Assembly: GCA_015232315.1 (NCBI GenBank)
Contig: JADFZZ010000015.1
Coordinates: 37,965 to 101,964 of the forward strand
Source: SAR324 cluster bacterium
GTDB taxonomy: Bacteria; SAR324; NAC60-12
Length of the DNA stretch: 64,000 bases
Reading direction: 5' to 3'
Shown here: piece by piece, positions 27,052 to 35,829 of the stretch
Layout: each line of letters begins with the position of its first letter
How positions within the stretch are numbered: the first letter of the stretch is position 1
The notes under the pieces: model-generated
What the model was told of the DNA's origin: nothing
The model's database searches: none
Seen by the model: the letters and a program-made list of their open reading frames with translations, nothing else
Position numbers and translations under genes: made by a program

Positions 27052-28776
27052 ATGCCGAACAACTGGCACGAAACAGCAAAATTCTGGAGTCAAAACACTG
27101 GTTTTGATGAGCATACCCGTAAAGAAATTCAAAAATTATTTGCTCAAAACAATGACAAGGAACTGGAAGATCGTTTCCGTGGAATTCTGGAATTTGGTAC
27201 CGGCGGACTCCGGGGGCTCATGGGCGCCGGCACAAACCGGATGAACACCTATACAGTTCGTCAGGCCACCGAAGGTTTGGCCCGCTATATCAAACAGCAG
27301 GGACCTTCACCGTATCAGGGGGTCGTTCTGGGCTATGACTCCCGTCACAATTCACAGTTGTTTGCCAAAAACGCGGCTGAAGTGCTGGCCTTTCACAAGA
27401 TTCCTGTCTTTATTTTTTCCGACATCATTCCCACGCCGATGGTTTCCTGTGAATTGCTCCACAGAAAAGCAATGGCCGGCATCATCATCACAGCCAGTCA
27501 CAATCCTCCGGCCTATAATGGTTACAAGGTTTACTGGAACAATGGGGGGCAGATCATTCCTCCGGATGACAGTCGAATCATTGAAGAAGTCCGGAGTGTG
27601 GAAGCTCTGGAAAAAATTCAAATTCTACCTTTTGAAACAGGAATTTCCGAAGGCCTCATTCAATGGGTGGAACAGGATGCGGATGAATACTATTTTGAAC
27701 AGGTACAGCAACTTGCTCTCGGAAACCCCGCCTTGAATCAAAAAACACATGTGATTTACACCCCGCTCCATGGCACTGGAGGCCGGGGTGTTGTTCCACT
27801 GTTGAAACGGCGTGGATTCGAGCATCTCAGGATTGTGCCGGAACAGGCTGTGCCTGATGGAAATTTTTCCACTGTCACATCGCCGAATCCTGAGGAGGAA
27901 AGCGCAATGGAACTCGCCATCGCCTTCTCAAAGCCTGACGATGAACTGATTCTGGCGAATGATCCTGACGCCGATCGTCTTGGCGTGATGATCCGGGACA
28001 ACAATCAGCAATGGTTCCGGTTGAATGGAAACCAGATCGGAGCCCTGTTGCTGGATTATCAGCTCTCCTCACTGAAAGCACTCAACCGGATGCCGCACGA
28101 TGGCTGTTTTATCGTGAGCCTTGTGACATCTCCGTTGGGATCCAGTATTGCCAGGAATTATGGTCTGAAAGTTGTGGAAACACTGACAGGATTCAAGTGG
28201 ATCTGGGGCGAAGCTTATCGGTTGAAGCAGTCAGGACAGGCAACCTTGGTATTTGGCATGGAGGAAAGTCATGGTTATCTGGCTGGAACCTATACCGGAG
28301 ACAAAGATGGTGTCTGGGCCGCAATGGCCTTTGCGGAGATGACAGCCTCTCTCAAAGCACAGGGAAAAACCGTGATGGATGCCCTCGAACAATTGTATCA
28401 GCAGTACGGATACCATCTGGATGCTCTGGAAACTCAAACGCTTCCCGGACAAGATGGCGCCGCACGGATACAGAATGTGATGCGAACATTCCGCGAACAA
28501 CCCCCTTTGACTATTGCCGGCAAACAGGTCATAGCAGTGACAGATTTGTTGAATGATTCCTTCCGGAAGATGGCTGAAACACAAATTCAGAACGGACCCG
28601 GACTGCCAAAATCAAATGTACTTGTTTTTGAACTGGAAGATCAGACAAGGGTGATTGTGCGACCTTCTGGCACAGAGCCGAAAATCAAATTTTATTTTAA
28701 TTTGAAAGGGACTGATCGGCAGGCGCTGGAAACACATTTGACGGCCATAAAGACTGAATTATTCGCAATGATATAA
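27052..28776 (+). CDS. pgcA: Phosphoglucomutase/phosphomannomutase (PgcA type)
   Basis: Interconverts glucose-1-phosphate and glucose-6-phosphate (possibly the mannose pair). At 574 aa it is the long alpha-phosphohexomutase class. Motifs in order: GTGGLRGLMGAGTNRMN, active-site serine loop ITASHNPPAYNGYKVYW, metal-binding loop NDPDADRLGVM, sugar-binding GMEESHGYLAG and phosphate-binding RPSGTEPKIKFYF. ATG 27052 follows ACAGGACACACC; the frame extends 15 bases further upstream to a TTG. It probably feeds the GalU-like enzyme. A hairpin-rich repeat starts about 26 bases after its stop and may act as terminator. Confidence 0.93.
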   Translation: MPNNWHETAKFWSQNTGFDEHTRKEIQKLFAQNNDKELEDRFRGILEFGTGGLRGLMGAGTNRMNTYTVRQATEGLARYIKQQGPSPYQGVVLGYDSRHNSQLFAKNAAEVLAFHKIPVFIFSDIIPTPMVSCELLHRKAMAGIIITASHNPPAYNGYKVYWNNGGQIIPPDDSRIIEEVRSVEALEKIQILPFETGISEGLIQWVEQDADEYYFEQVQQLALGNPALNQKTHVIYTPLHGTGGRGVVPLLKRRGFEHLRIVPEQAVPDGNFSTVTSPNPEEESAMELAIAFSKPDDELILANDPDADRLGVMIRDNNQQWFRLNGNQIGALLLDYQLSSLKALNRMPHDGCFIVSLVTSPLGSSIARNYGLKVVETLTGFKWIWGEAYRLKQSGQATLVFGMEESHGYLAGTYTGDKDGVWAAMAFAEMTASLKAQGKTVMDALEQLYQQYGYHLDALETQTLPGQDGAARIQNVMRTFREQPPLTIAGKQVIAVTDLLNDSFRKMAETQIQNGPGLPKSNVLVFELEDQTRVIVRPSGTEPKIKFYFNLKGTDRQALETHLTAIKTELFAMI

Positions 28777-28802
28777 TTGTTGCATTGTGAGGGGCACTCC
28801 CG

Positions 28803-28950
28803 CAATGTCGTCAACTTAAGGAATTCGTCGCCGGGAAGTCCCCCTTTTCAAAGGGGGCATGGGGGATTTAACGCTCGGAATTACATCCCCCTAACCCCCT
28901 TGAACCAAGGGGGAATTGGTGCCAGTGACTTCACAGGGCTTAACTTAACA
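28803..28950. repeat. Dispersed hairpin-rich repeat, copy A (MITE/REP-like)
   Basis: Contains CAATGTCGTCAA at the left, then a 78-bp core (28839-28916) shared almost base for base with 40295-40371, with a perfect 8-bp hairpin CCCCCTTT-TC-AAAGGGGG, a GGGGGAT/ATCCCCC pair, and a second hairpin CCCCCTT-GAACC-AAGGGGG. The right end has CTTAACTTAACAGACG, an imperfect inverted match to the left end. No coding capacity. It fills the 255-bp gap between pgcA and the next gene. Confidence 0.75.
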
Positions 28951-29031
28951 GACGTGCACGGGACGTAGGGTACGAGCAAACTTTTACAATTTATTCTTTT
29001 GCCATTCCTTACCATTTTTCTGGATGATTGA

Positions 29032-30672
29032 ATGAAATATTCTTGTTTGTTGACGATTGTATGGGTGCTGCTGGAGGTGTCATCCGCAAATGCCCAGAAT
29101 ATATTGGTCAGTCAGGGACAAATCACTGTTCCAGTCTTTCGCGAGCGGTTGTCCCAGGCCCGGGAAGAGGCGTTGTACAAGGTGAAAAAAAACGCTGTGT
29201 TCCAAATTCTCTCCAATTTTCTTGACGAATCCACACTGACTCAGGCATCTGCTCTGATTCAGGAGAGTCTGCTGAAAAAACCGGATACGTATATTGAGTC
29301 CATGCGTACCATTCAGGAAAAAATTTCTACGGATGGAAAGGAATTTTCAATCACGATTGAGGCCAGAATCTTCCGGACGCAGATAATCAATAATCTCAAA
29401 AGTCTGTATTTGCCGATTAAAAATTATCCCGTGACTACCAGACGGCTGGTTTTTCTCTACAATCCACAAACGGACTGGGGGCAGGAAGCGGTCATGCCAA
29501 CCTTGCTTCAAAACCTGCGGCGGGCATTTGCTACATATAAAATTCTGGTCAGCATGACCCTCCCCATCACTTCGGAAAATATCACACCGTCAGGCGACTT
29601 GAAACTGACGGATGGTCCTGAGGCAACAACAATTGACGGCTATGTGATGTGGGACATGTCACCGGAGGAATTCCCCAAAAACAACAAAACAACATCGTTC
29701 AAAGGCACACTCAAAGTGTTCACTCCGGACAAAGGCAAATATGTGGGTAAAATTTCAACGGCCAAAACCATGGAATGGACGCAGTCTCCAGAGGATGTGC
29801 TGTCGGCCCTGATGGAACAGATCACCTTGAACTGGACCAGTTTGATTGGACAGATTATGGAGCTGAAACAGGACAATGGCGAACTGGTGTTGTTGCGTTT
29901 TTACGGATTACCCGGACCACAGGAAGAAGTGAGTTTTGTTCGACAGGTTTTTTATGCCCAACCAGACTGGCAGCAGGTGCAACTGGACACCGTGTCATCC
30001 GTCTATACAGATTATCGTGGGTATTACCGTGGGAAACCCGAACATCTGGAAAGTTTTTTCAAATCTCTCCAAAAAGAAAATTTTCGTGTGGAGCGTGTTT
30101 CCTGGGATGATCCCTACTGGAATTTATATATCAATTGGATCGAAGCCCTCAGGATTCTGATTCCATATGCACCGGATCCTCTGGTGGAAAATCTGTTGAA
30201 GTCTGCGCCACCCGAAATCACAACGCCTGAAACGCCACCTGTTAAACCCCTGGTTCCGCCTGAACCTTCAGACGCCATGGATCTTGCTGGCCCCACATTG
30301 CAGGTGCCCAATGCTTCGGCAAAGTCCATTTACCAATTGCCCCTGAATCAAAAAACCTATGACCATATCAAAAGTAAAGGAGACAGCACTCTGTTTTTGC
30401 TTCAGGCACCCGCAGGCACCCGTCTGAAAATCTTATGGCGCCGACTGGGAAAAACGAATCTGCGTCCGTCGATTTCTTTTTATGATGAAGAACGGGTTTT
30501 GCTCCAGAAATTCATGGTTTCCGCAAAAGATCACTATGAAATTGAGTTTCCCTTGGGAGAAAACCAGTCCAGAGTGTATTTGAAAGTCGCGGATGCAGAA
30601 GGATTCATTGATGGTTTGATCGGAAGTTTTCAGTTTTTTCGATACCTTCTGGAAATCCGCATGGTTGAATAA
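29032..30672 (+). CDS. Secreted hypothetical protein
   Basis: A 546-residue exported protein with a signal peptide ending near SSANA-QNILVS. The first mature ~110 residues (RERLSQAREEALYKVKKNAV then FQILSNFL) resemble in layout the periplasmic domain found at the start of FlgT or DUF2066-type proteins, where a helix with A..EAL is followed by strands; I would not assign the family. A proline-rich linker (ETPPVKPLVPPEP, about 400-415) precedes a C-terminal beta-rich domain. It heads a tight group with the FecR-domain gene and the cyclase-like gene, so it probably serves the same envelope-sensing unit. Confidence 0.7.
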   Translation: MKYSCLLTIVWVLLEVSSANAQNILVSQGQITVPVFRERLSQAREEALYKVKKNAVFQILSNFLDESTLTQASALIQESLLKKPDTYIESMRTIQEKISTDGKEFSITIEARIFRTQIINNLKSLYLPIKNYPVTTRRLVFLYNPQTDWGQEAVMPTLLQNLRRAFATYKILVSMTLPITSENITPSGDLKLTDGPEATTIDGYVMWDMSPEEFPKNNKTTSFKGTLKVFTPDKGKYVGKISTAKTMEWTQSPEDVLSALMEQITLNWTSLIGQIMELKQDNGELVLLRFYGLPGPQEEVSFVRQVFYAQPDWQQVQLDTVSSVYTDYRGYYRGKPEHLESFFKSLQKENFRVERVSWDDPYWNLYINWIEALRILIPYAPDPLVENLLKSAPPEITTPETPPVKPLVPPEPSDAMDLAGPTLQVPNASAKSIYQLPLNQKTYDHIKSKGDSTLFLLQAPAGTRLKILWRRLGKTNLRPSISFYDEERVLLQKFMVSAKDHYEIEFPLGENQSRVYLKVADAEGFIDGLIGSFQFFRYLLEIRMVE

Positions 30673-30694
30673 AAGCAGATCTAACGGAGTGTGT

Positions 30695-31423
30695 ATGCCC
30701 ACAAACACCAACATCAGTTTCATTGCGATCACGTTGCTTTTTTGGGGAGTCCTGTTTACTCATACTGCCCGGGGGGCCGAAGTGGATGGTTCGATCCATG
30801 TGAGTATTCTGGAAAATAAGGCGCTTTATCTGGCTGTCGGCAGTACGGAATGGGTGCCACTCAAACCGGGAGATCCCATTTATCCGGGCGATGAAGTACA
30901 GACCCTGCAAGGAACCAGACTGGTTGTGACGCTGGGCGATGGCAGTGAAGTTCGAATTGCCGAAAATTCACATTTCCGACTCAATCCTGAAACCAGCATG
31001 ACAGATCAAAACTTTGATTTTCAGCTTTATCTGGGAAAAGCGTGGGCTCATCTTCGAAAAAATGTATATCGTTCAGCCCGTTTGATCATCCGGACCGCTC
31101 AGGCCAAAATCGATATTCAGGGAACATCCTATGAAGCGCAGGCCAATGACGCCTTCACGGATGTTCTGGTATTTTCAGGCAAGGTCAAGGTCAGTAATCA
31201 GAGCCAACGGGCAAATCCACCACCCTTGGCAGATGGCGAAATTGCCGGACCTCAGGAAATTGAGGCGCCTCAGGAAGTGACACTGGCCGAATGGCAACTC
31301 ATTGTCGGAGCTTTTTACCGGGTACGGGTAGGACATACCGCCGCACAACCTCAACCTGAAAAGTTCAGTATGGCTCAGGTCAGTTCCGACTGGGTCTCAT
31401 GGAATCTTGAACGAGACAAGTGA
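30695..31423 (+). CDS. FecR-domain secreted protein
   Basis: A signal peptide (ISFIAITLLFWGVLF ... ARGAEVDG) is followed by a FecR-type domain: LKPGDPIYPGDEVQTLQGTR, LGDGSEVRIAENSHFRL, LYLGKAWAHLRKN and IDIQGTSYEAQ with VLVFSGKVKVSN. In classic systems FecR passes a periplasmic signal to a sigma factor through an inner-membrane helix; this one lacks that helix and sits as a soluble exported protein, a form common in many environmental bacteria. Start ATG 30695 has GGAG seven bases upstream. The cyclase-like gene starts four bases after its stop. Confidence 0.82.
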   Translation: MPTNTNISFIAITLLFWGVLFTHTARGAEVDGSIHVSILENKALYLAVGSTEWVPLKPGDPIYPGDEVQTLQGTRLVVTLGDGSEVRIAENSHFRLNPETSMTDQNFDFQLYLGKAWAHLRKNVYRSARLIIRTAQAKIDIQGTSYEAQANDAFTDVLVFSGKVKVSNQSQRANPPPLADGEIAGPQEIEAPQEVTLAEWQLIVGAFYRVRVGHTAAQPQPEKFSMAQVSSDWVSWNLERDK

Positions 31424-31427
31424 TTCC

Positions 31428-34154
31428 ATGCTGAATGGCAATCTGATTTCATTATTTAAAAACGGCATCGACATCCCGGCGAAAAATGAGCAACTTCTGC
31501 GTCAACGACTGGTACAGGGATGGGCTTTTTATGAAAATGTCAACAGTGCCCGTCTTCAGATTGCCCTGGAATCCTTCAGCGATGACATGCGAAAAGCCTT
31601 GTATGAAGTGCTTTATTTCCTGCATGAAAACAAACCTGAATTCACGGATGTCTCCTTCCGTGGCACTAAAATTCAGCATATCAGTGGCATTGTCCGCGAA
31701 AGCGTCTACCAGGGACATGCCTGCCTCTATTTCCCTGATGCGCCATCCGGACTCAAGGGTTTTACCCACATGCCCAAAATCCTTGAACATTCTTTTTTTG
31801 ATTATATCCAGCAGGAATTTGGTCAAAGCTCTTTTGAAGACAAATATGAAGGACCGATCGTCAGTGTGAGTTCACTGGGGTCTATTGGAACCATTGGACA
31901 CAAACCTTATGCTTCTGATCTGGATCTTCAGATTCTTTATGAATTGACGCCCTTCCGGTTTGATCTGAATGAATGGAACAATCAACGTCTGCAACTGGCC
32001 ATGCAGACAGAAAGCCATTACTGGTTTCTCAGATTTTGTGCCCAGCAACAGCTTGTTCCCGAATTGCTTCTGCAACGTTATCCGCTCCAGTATGAAACCC
32101 TGCGTCGTGAAGCGACTGAACAGGTTGCCCGGCATTATCCCAACCTGTATCCTCTCCTGGGGGAGCATGAAACCCGGACAACCCTTTCTGAAATTGCGGG
32201 ACAGGGTGTTCTGCGTCAAAACCTGATCCATGAGATCAGCAACCTGATTCAGCAAAATTATCAGATCACCCACGAATCGAGTTTCAGAAAAGCGGAATCT
32301 TTGCTCAAGCAACGCATTCAGGCGATTGAGCAATATGTTCAGGCCAAATTCCCGACCGTCGAACTGCATTTATTTGTTTGTTCCTGTGAGGCGTTTCGTC
32401 TGGGACAGCATGGCACTACCCTGGAATCCAAGGAGGCTTCCGGTTCCGCGTATGAGTTGATTCTAAATTATGAAGTATTGATGCCGGGTATCCAGTTTTT
32501 ACCGGTTGTGCCGATGCACTACCTGCTTCCCCAGAAATTCAATGTTTCCCGTGGGTATTATGAGCGTGTCCTGCAATACATCCGTTTCCACTGTCTGCCG
32601 CTGTATGAAGAAATTTCTCCGTTGTTGATGGATCAGGGACCGGTGAGCCATCTCGGCCTGTCCTACATGCAGACCCACATGGGAGCGGCCTATTGGGAAG
32701 CTTTCAAAGCAACCTCCGGCAATTTGCCCAAGTCACTGCTCAATCTGCTCCGGATTGAGACCATGTATCACCCTGAATACCTTTATACCATTATTGAACT
32801 GATCAAGTATCCCTCACTGATCAACGAGCGAGTCAACGCCATCCTCAATCATGAACAGCCCACCGTGAATCAGCGTATCAAAAAAGGAGATGGGCTCCAG
32901 ATCCGGGAACTGGTGCGTCTGGAACAGAGTATTCCTGTTCTGAAAATGGACCCCTGGTGGCTCAAATACAAGATTCTCAAGGTGTTTTATCAAGATCCGG
33001 TAACGTCGATCGACCCCTCAGAGCGCCGAAAAATTTCACGAAACATTGATCTTTGCTTTGCGTTGCATATCAAATTGTCCGATGCCTTTGGCGAACCTAA
33101 AACGGATGGCTATCGTGAAAAATTTCTTAAGGAATTTCTCACTTTCGTGTTTCCTGAAAAAAGTTGGGGCCGTGAATATATGGAAAGTCTGTTTCGTGGA
33201 GAAGTGCGCTCTGTGGATCATTTTGAGGCGGATTTGCGGGATTTGTTTGCCAATTGCCTTGACCGGATCCATGCCAGTCTGGTTGCGCACAACATGCCGG
33301 ATCTCAGTAACCGTCAGGAGTTTGATATCTGGTTCCATTACTATCAACAGCATTTCATTGTTGATTCAAAAATGATCCGGCGCAATATTCTCACCCATCT
33401 CAAAACACCACGGGAACTGATTCGGATCATGTACAAAACCAGCAGAATTCGTGGACACTGGATTTTTCTGCAGAGCGCTCATGAACATAATCCCGAGTCG
33501 GAGTCACCGGCAACAGACGTGGAACTGCTGGTGGAAACATCCTTTTTGAAAGGGATCGCGTCCTGTATTCTGAATGGGTACTACGGGTTGACCGAAAGCA
33601 GGGACGGACCGAAAAAAACCCGGTTTGAACTGGATGTCAGCACCCTGAATATCAGACATCTTGAAGACCATTGGAGCATGGTGGATTCTGAGTTGATCTC
33701 AATCATCGCAGACCGGATTGTCGCGTTGTTTCCCTATCAAAAACATTCCTATCTCGAATGCATCCAGAGTGTTTGTCAGATCACCGAAGCGTTTTTTTTC
33801 ATGAACCTGTTTCATTTCGGAACGTTGTCTGTGCTGTGCCGGGATAATCTGAGAAACTGGTGGATTGAGGATTATGCGCATCCGTCGTTGCAACTTGCGG
33901 CCCGGGAACTGTATGACAATCCCGCGAAATTAATGAACCATCCCGAGCTGAATACGACCATAAAAGCTTTTTTAAAGCAAAACCGGATCAAACCCGGAGA
34001 TCCGGGGTTACGTCTTGATTTCTGGTACAATCCCATGAGCATCAATCAGCCGCAATTTTCTGAAATGCGTAAACGTGAAAAACTGATCTCTCGTTCATTC
34101 CGTGAGGCTTTTATCCAACAGCATGCCTCAACAAAAATAAATCTCTATGGCTGA
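31428..34154 (+). CDS. Class I adenylate cyclase-like protein
   Basis: A 908-residue cytoplasmic protein. Residues 150-170 read SLGSIGTIGHKPYASDLDLQ, the GS...SIG...SDLD nucleotidyltransferase signature of class I (enterobacterial CyaA-type) adenylate cyclases, with metal ligands expected at Asp164 and Asp166. About 135 residues later VELHLFVCSCEAFRLG, then EASGSAYELILNYEVLMPG, and AYWEAFKATSGNLPKSLLNL followed by LRIETMYHPE, parallel the CyaA segments VEVSFFLID.., the 'GS..H.LLLDEFYRTA' block and the 'LYKSIDSPYKAVLK' block. The spacing between the two parts is much longer than in E. coli CyaA. cAMP synthesis is plausible, not shown. Translation is tightly linked to the FecR gene before and the 34147 gene after. 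Confidence 0.7.
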   Translation: MLNGNLISLFKNGIDIPAKNEQLLRQRLVQGWAFYENVNSARLQIALESFSDDMRKALYEVLYFLHENKPEFTDVSFRGTKIQHISGIVRESVYQGHACLYFPDAPSGLKGFTHMPKILEHSFFDYIQQEFGQSSFEDKYEGPIVSVSSLGSIGTIGHKPYASDLDLQILYELTPFRFDLNEWNNQRLQLAMQTESHYWFLRFCAQQQLVPELLLQRYPLQYETLRREATEQVARHYPNLYPLLGEHETRTTLSEIAGQGVLRQNLIHEISNLIQQNYQITHESSFRKAESLLKQRIQAIEQYVQAKFPTVELHLFVCSCEAFRLGQHGTTLESKEASGSAYELILNYEVLMPGIQFLPVVPMHYLLPQKFNVSRGYYERVLQYIRFHCLPLYEEISPLLMDQGPVSHLGLSYMQTHMGAAYWEAFKATSGNLPKSLLNLLRIETMYHPEYLYTIIELIKYPSLINERVNAILNHEQPTVNQRIKKGDGLQIRELVRLEQSIPVLKMDPWWLKYKILKVFYQDPVTSIDPSERRKISRNIDLCFALHIKLSDAFGEPKTDGYREKFLKEFLTFVFPEKSWGREYMESLFRGEVRSVDHFEADLRDLFANCLDRIHASLVAHNMPDLSNRQEFDIWFHYYQQHFIVDSKMIRRNILTHLKTPRELIRIMYKTSRIRGHWIFLQSAHEHNPESESPATDVELLVETSFLKGIASCILNGYYGLTESRDGPKKTRFELDVSTLNIRHLEDHWSMVDSELISIIADRIVALFPYQKHSYLECIQSVCQITEAFFFMNLFHFGTLSVLCRDNLRNWWIEDYAHPSLQLAARELYDNPAKLMNHPELNTTIKAFLKQNRIKPGDPGLRLDFWYNPMSINQPQFSEMRKREKLISRSFREAFIQQHASTKINLYG

Positions 34155-35655
34155 TCTGAATCTGTTCTCCCAAAAATATGGACTGCCTTTAAGCAATTAT
34201 GACCATGAACTGTTCATGAAGCTGGAAATTTCGCGCAGAGAGACATTTATTCAGGACATTCAGCCAAAATATGAAATTTCACGGTTTGTCCTTGAATCCG
34301 TAAAACTTTCCTCCGTGGAAAAATCGCTGACACGGTTGCGGGAAGCGCCGGTCGGAAAAGTCAGGGTTCCGTTGAATCGCCTGGTCAGACTGGTCAATTA
34401 TCTGCAACAGGGATTTCTGGATGAAGCACTGTTTGACCGGTTGCATGGTTTGCTCATCACGGTTTCTCATCGCTATAAAGCCTTCATTTCGCTGGTCAAT
34501 CAGGCTCGAGACCAGCATGTCACACCGGAAAACTTCAGGCAGTACCTGCGTTCGGGGCTGTTTGAGCAGGAGATTTATACCCTCCGTGCCCGGATGTCAG
34601 ACGCGGAAAGGCAAACCCTGCTGCAATCCATGGAAACAGAGGTCAAAGATCTTTATCAGCAGGAACTTTGTGTCAAGGATCGGGAATTTCTATTGAGAAA
34701 CCAACTTCAAAACCAGCATGTCCTGCATGAAATTCTCATTCCCAAATATCGCCTGTTTTATGAAATTGAGAATTTGTTGAAAGACAACTACCTGAGCGAA
34801 GATCTTCAACCGTTTGTCGACATGGGCCTGAATTACGGAGTGCCTCTGCTCAAACGTTCACACACACTGGCAGAGTGGGCCAGCGATGGTTTTCTCAGCA
34901 AAGGTCTGGTTCAGTGGTATTTCAAGACGCTGATTCATGATGTCGATGAACTGGAAGATTTTTTTTCATTTTTGATGGAAATTGGCGATGCTGTGGTGCC
35001 GGCAAGAGCCCTTCATTATCTGGAACTGGGACTGTATGAATTGACAGAACAGCACAATTTTTCAGGATTCCAGAAAGTTGAATATCACTTGTCGGAACTG
35101 ACCGACATGTTGATGGCTTCTGTTCAGGAATATATCAATCTCATGAGTTTACCGGCAACACACAGTGAGTTTCTAACCAATGAACGCCTCACCCGGTTCT
35201 ATCAACAGATTCTTCAATGTGCGGAGAAAATGATCGGTGATAAGGAACTGCTCCATGCTGGCCGCTATGTGAAACGTATCAGGGAAACCGTGATGAAGAT
35301 TGACTTGATGCACCAGGAATCAGCCTCTAAAAATCAGGCATTTCCCGGTAAAAAACCTTATGGTGTGATAGAAGCACTGAAGAATCTTCTGAAAATCAAT
35401 TTCGAAATTGAATGGGATAATCTGTTGAGCATGAGTCAGTTTCTCATCAAACATATGAAAGAATTGCTCGCCAGCGGCAAAATACCGGCGGATAGCGTCA
35501 TGGCCCGGATTTTTTCCGCAAGAGTGTCGTTGATTGAAAAAGCCCTGCAACAGCCCCATGAGAGAAATGTTTATATTGCCCAAATGATTCCGCTTGGGCA
35601 ATTTCCTCTGTTCACCCTCTCAGAATACATCAACCGCCCCCGAGCACGATCCTGA
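34147..35655 (+). CDS. Hypothetical helical protein coupled to the cyclase-like gene
   Basis: A 502-residue, mostly alpha-helical cytoplasmic protein with no signal peptide, membrane segment or known motif. It overlaps the end of the cyclase-like gene by eight bases (ATGGCTGA), which strongly suggests translational coupling and a shared complex or pathway. Charged helices such as MSDAERQTLLQSMETEVKDL may be coiled coil. It is the last gene of the group starting at 29032; a 174-bp gap with likely promoter follows. A regulatory subunit of the cyclase is a guess from position. Confidence 0.65.
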   Translation: MADLNLFSQKYGLPLSNYDHELFMKLEISRRETFIQDIQPKYEISRFVLESVKLSSVEKSLTRLREAPVGKVRVPLNRLVRLVNYLQQGFLDEALFDRLHGLLITVSHRYKAFISLVNQARDQHVTPENFRQYLRSGLFEQEIYTLRARMSDAERQTLLQSMETEVKDLYQQELCVKDREFLLRNQLQNQHVLHEILIPKYRLFYEIENLLKDNYLSEDLQPFVDMGLNYGVPLLKRSHTLAEWASDGFLSKGLVQWYFKTLIHDVDELEDFFSFLMEIGDAVVPARALHYLELGLYELTEQHNFSGFQKVEYHLSELTDMLMASVQEYINLMSLPATHSEFLTNERLTRFYQQILQCAEKMIGDKELLHAGRYVKRIRETVMKIDLMHQESASKNQAFPGKKPYGVIEALKNLLKINFEIEWDNLLSMSQFLIKHMKELLASGKIPADSVMARIFSARVSLIEKALQQPHERNVYIAQMIPLGQFPLFTLSEYINRPRARS

Positions 35656-35829
35656 TACAGAAGGTATTAAAAATTAAGTTTCTGCGTTTCCCCTCTTGCG
35701 TCTCATCAAAACTTTATGTCAAAGCTATTATACATCCATATTTGAAGCATGTTGGGTGTTAATGTAGTCCTCAGAATGATTGGCGCTGCCATCGTTGTTC
35801 ACCTGTTGTTTGGTTAAATAAGGAAAATC

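Noticed and set aside
28777..28968. 63-codon frame after pgcA
   Set aside because: It lies within the palindromic repeat and shows no protein character.
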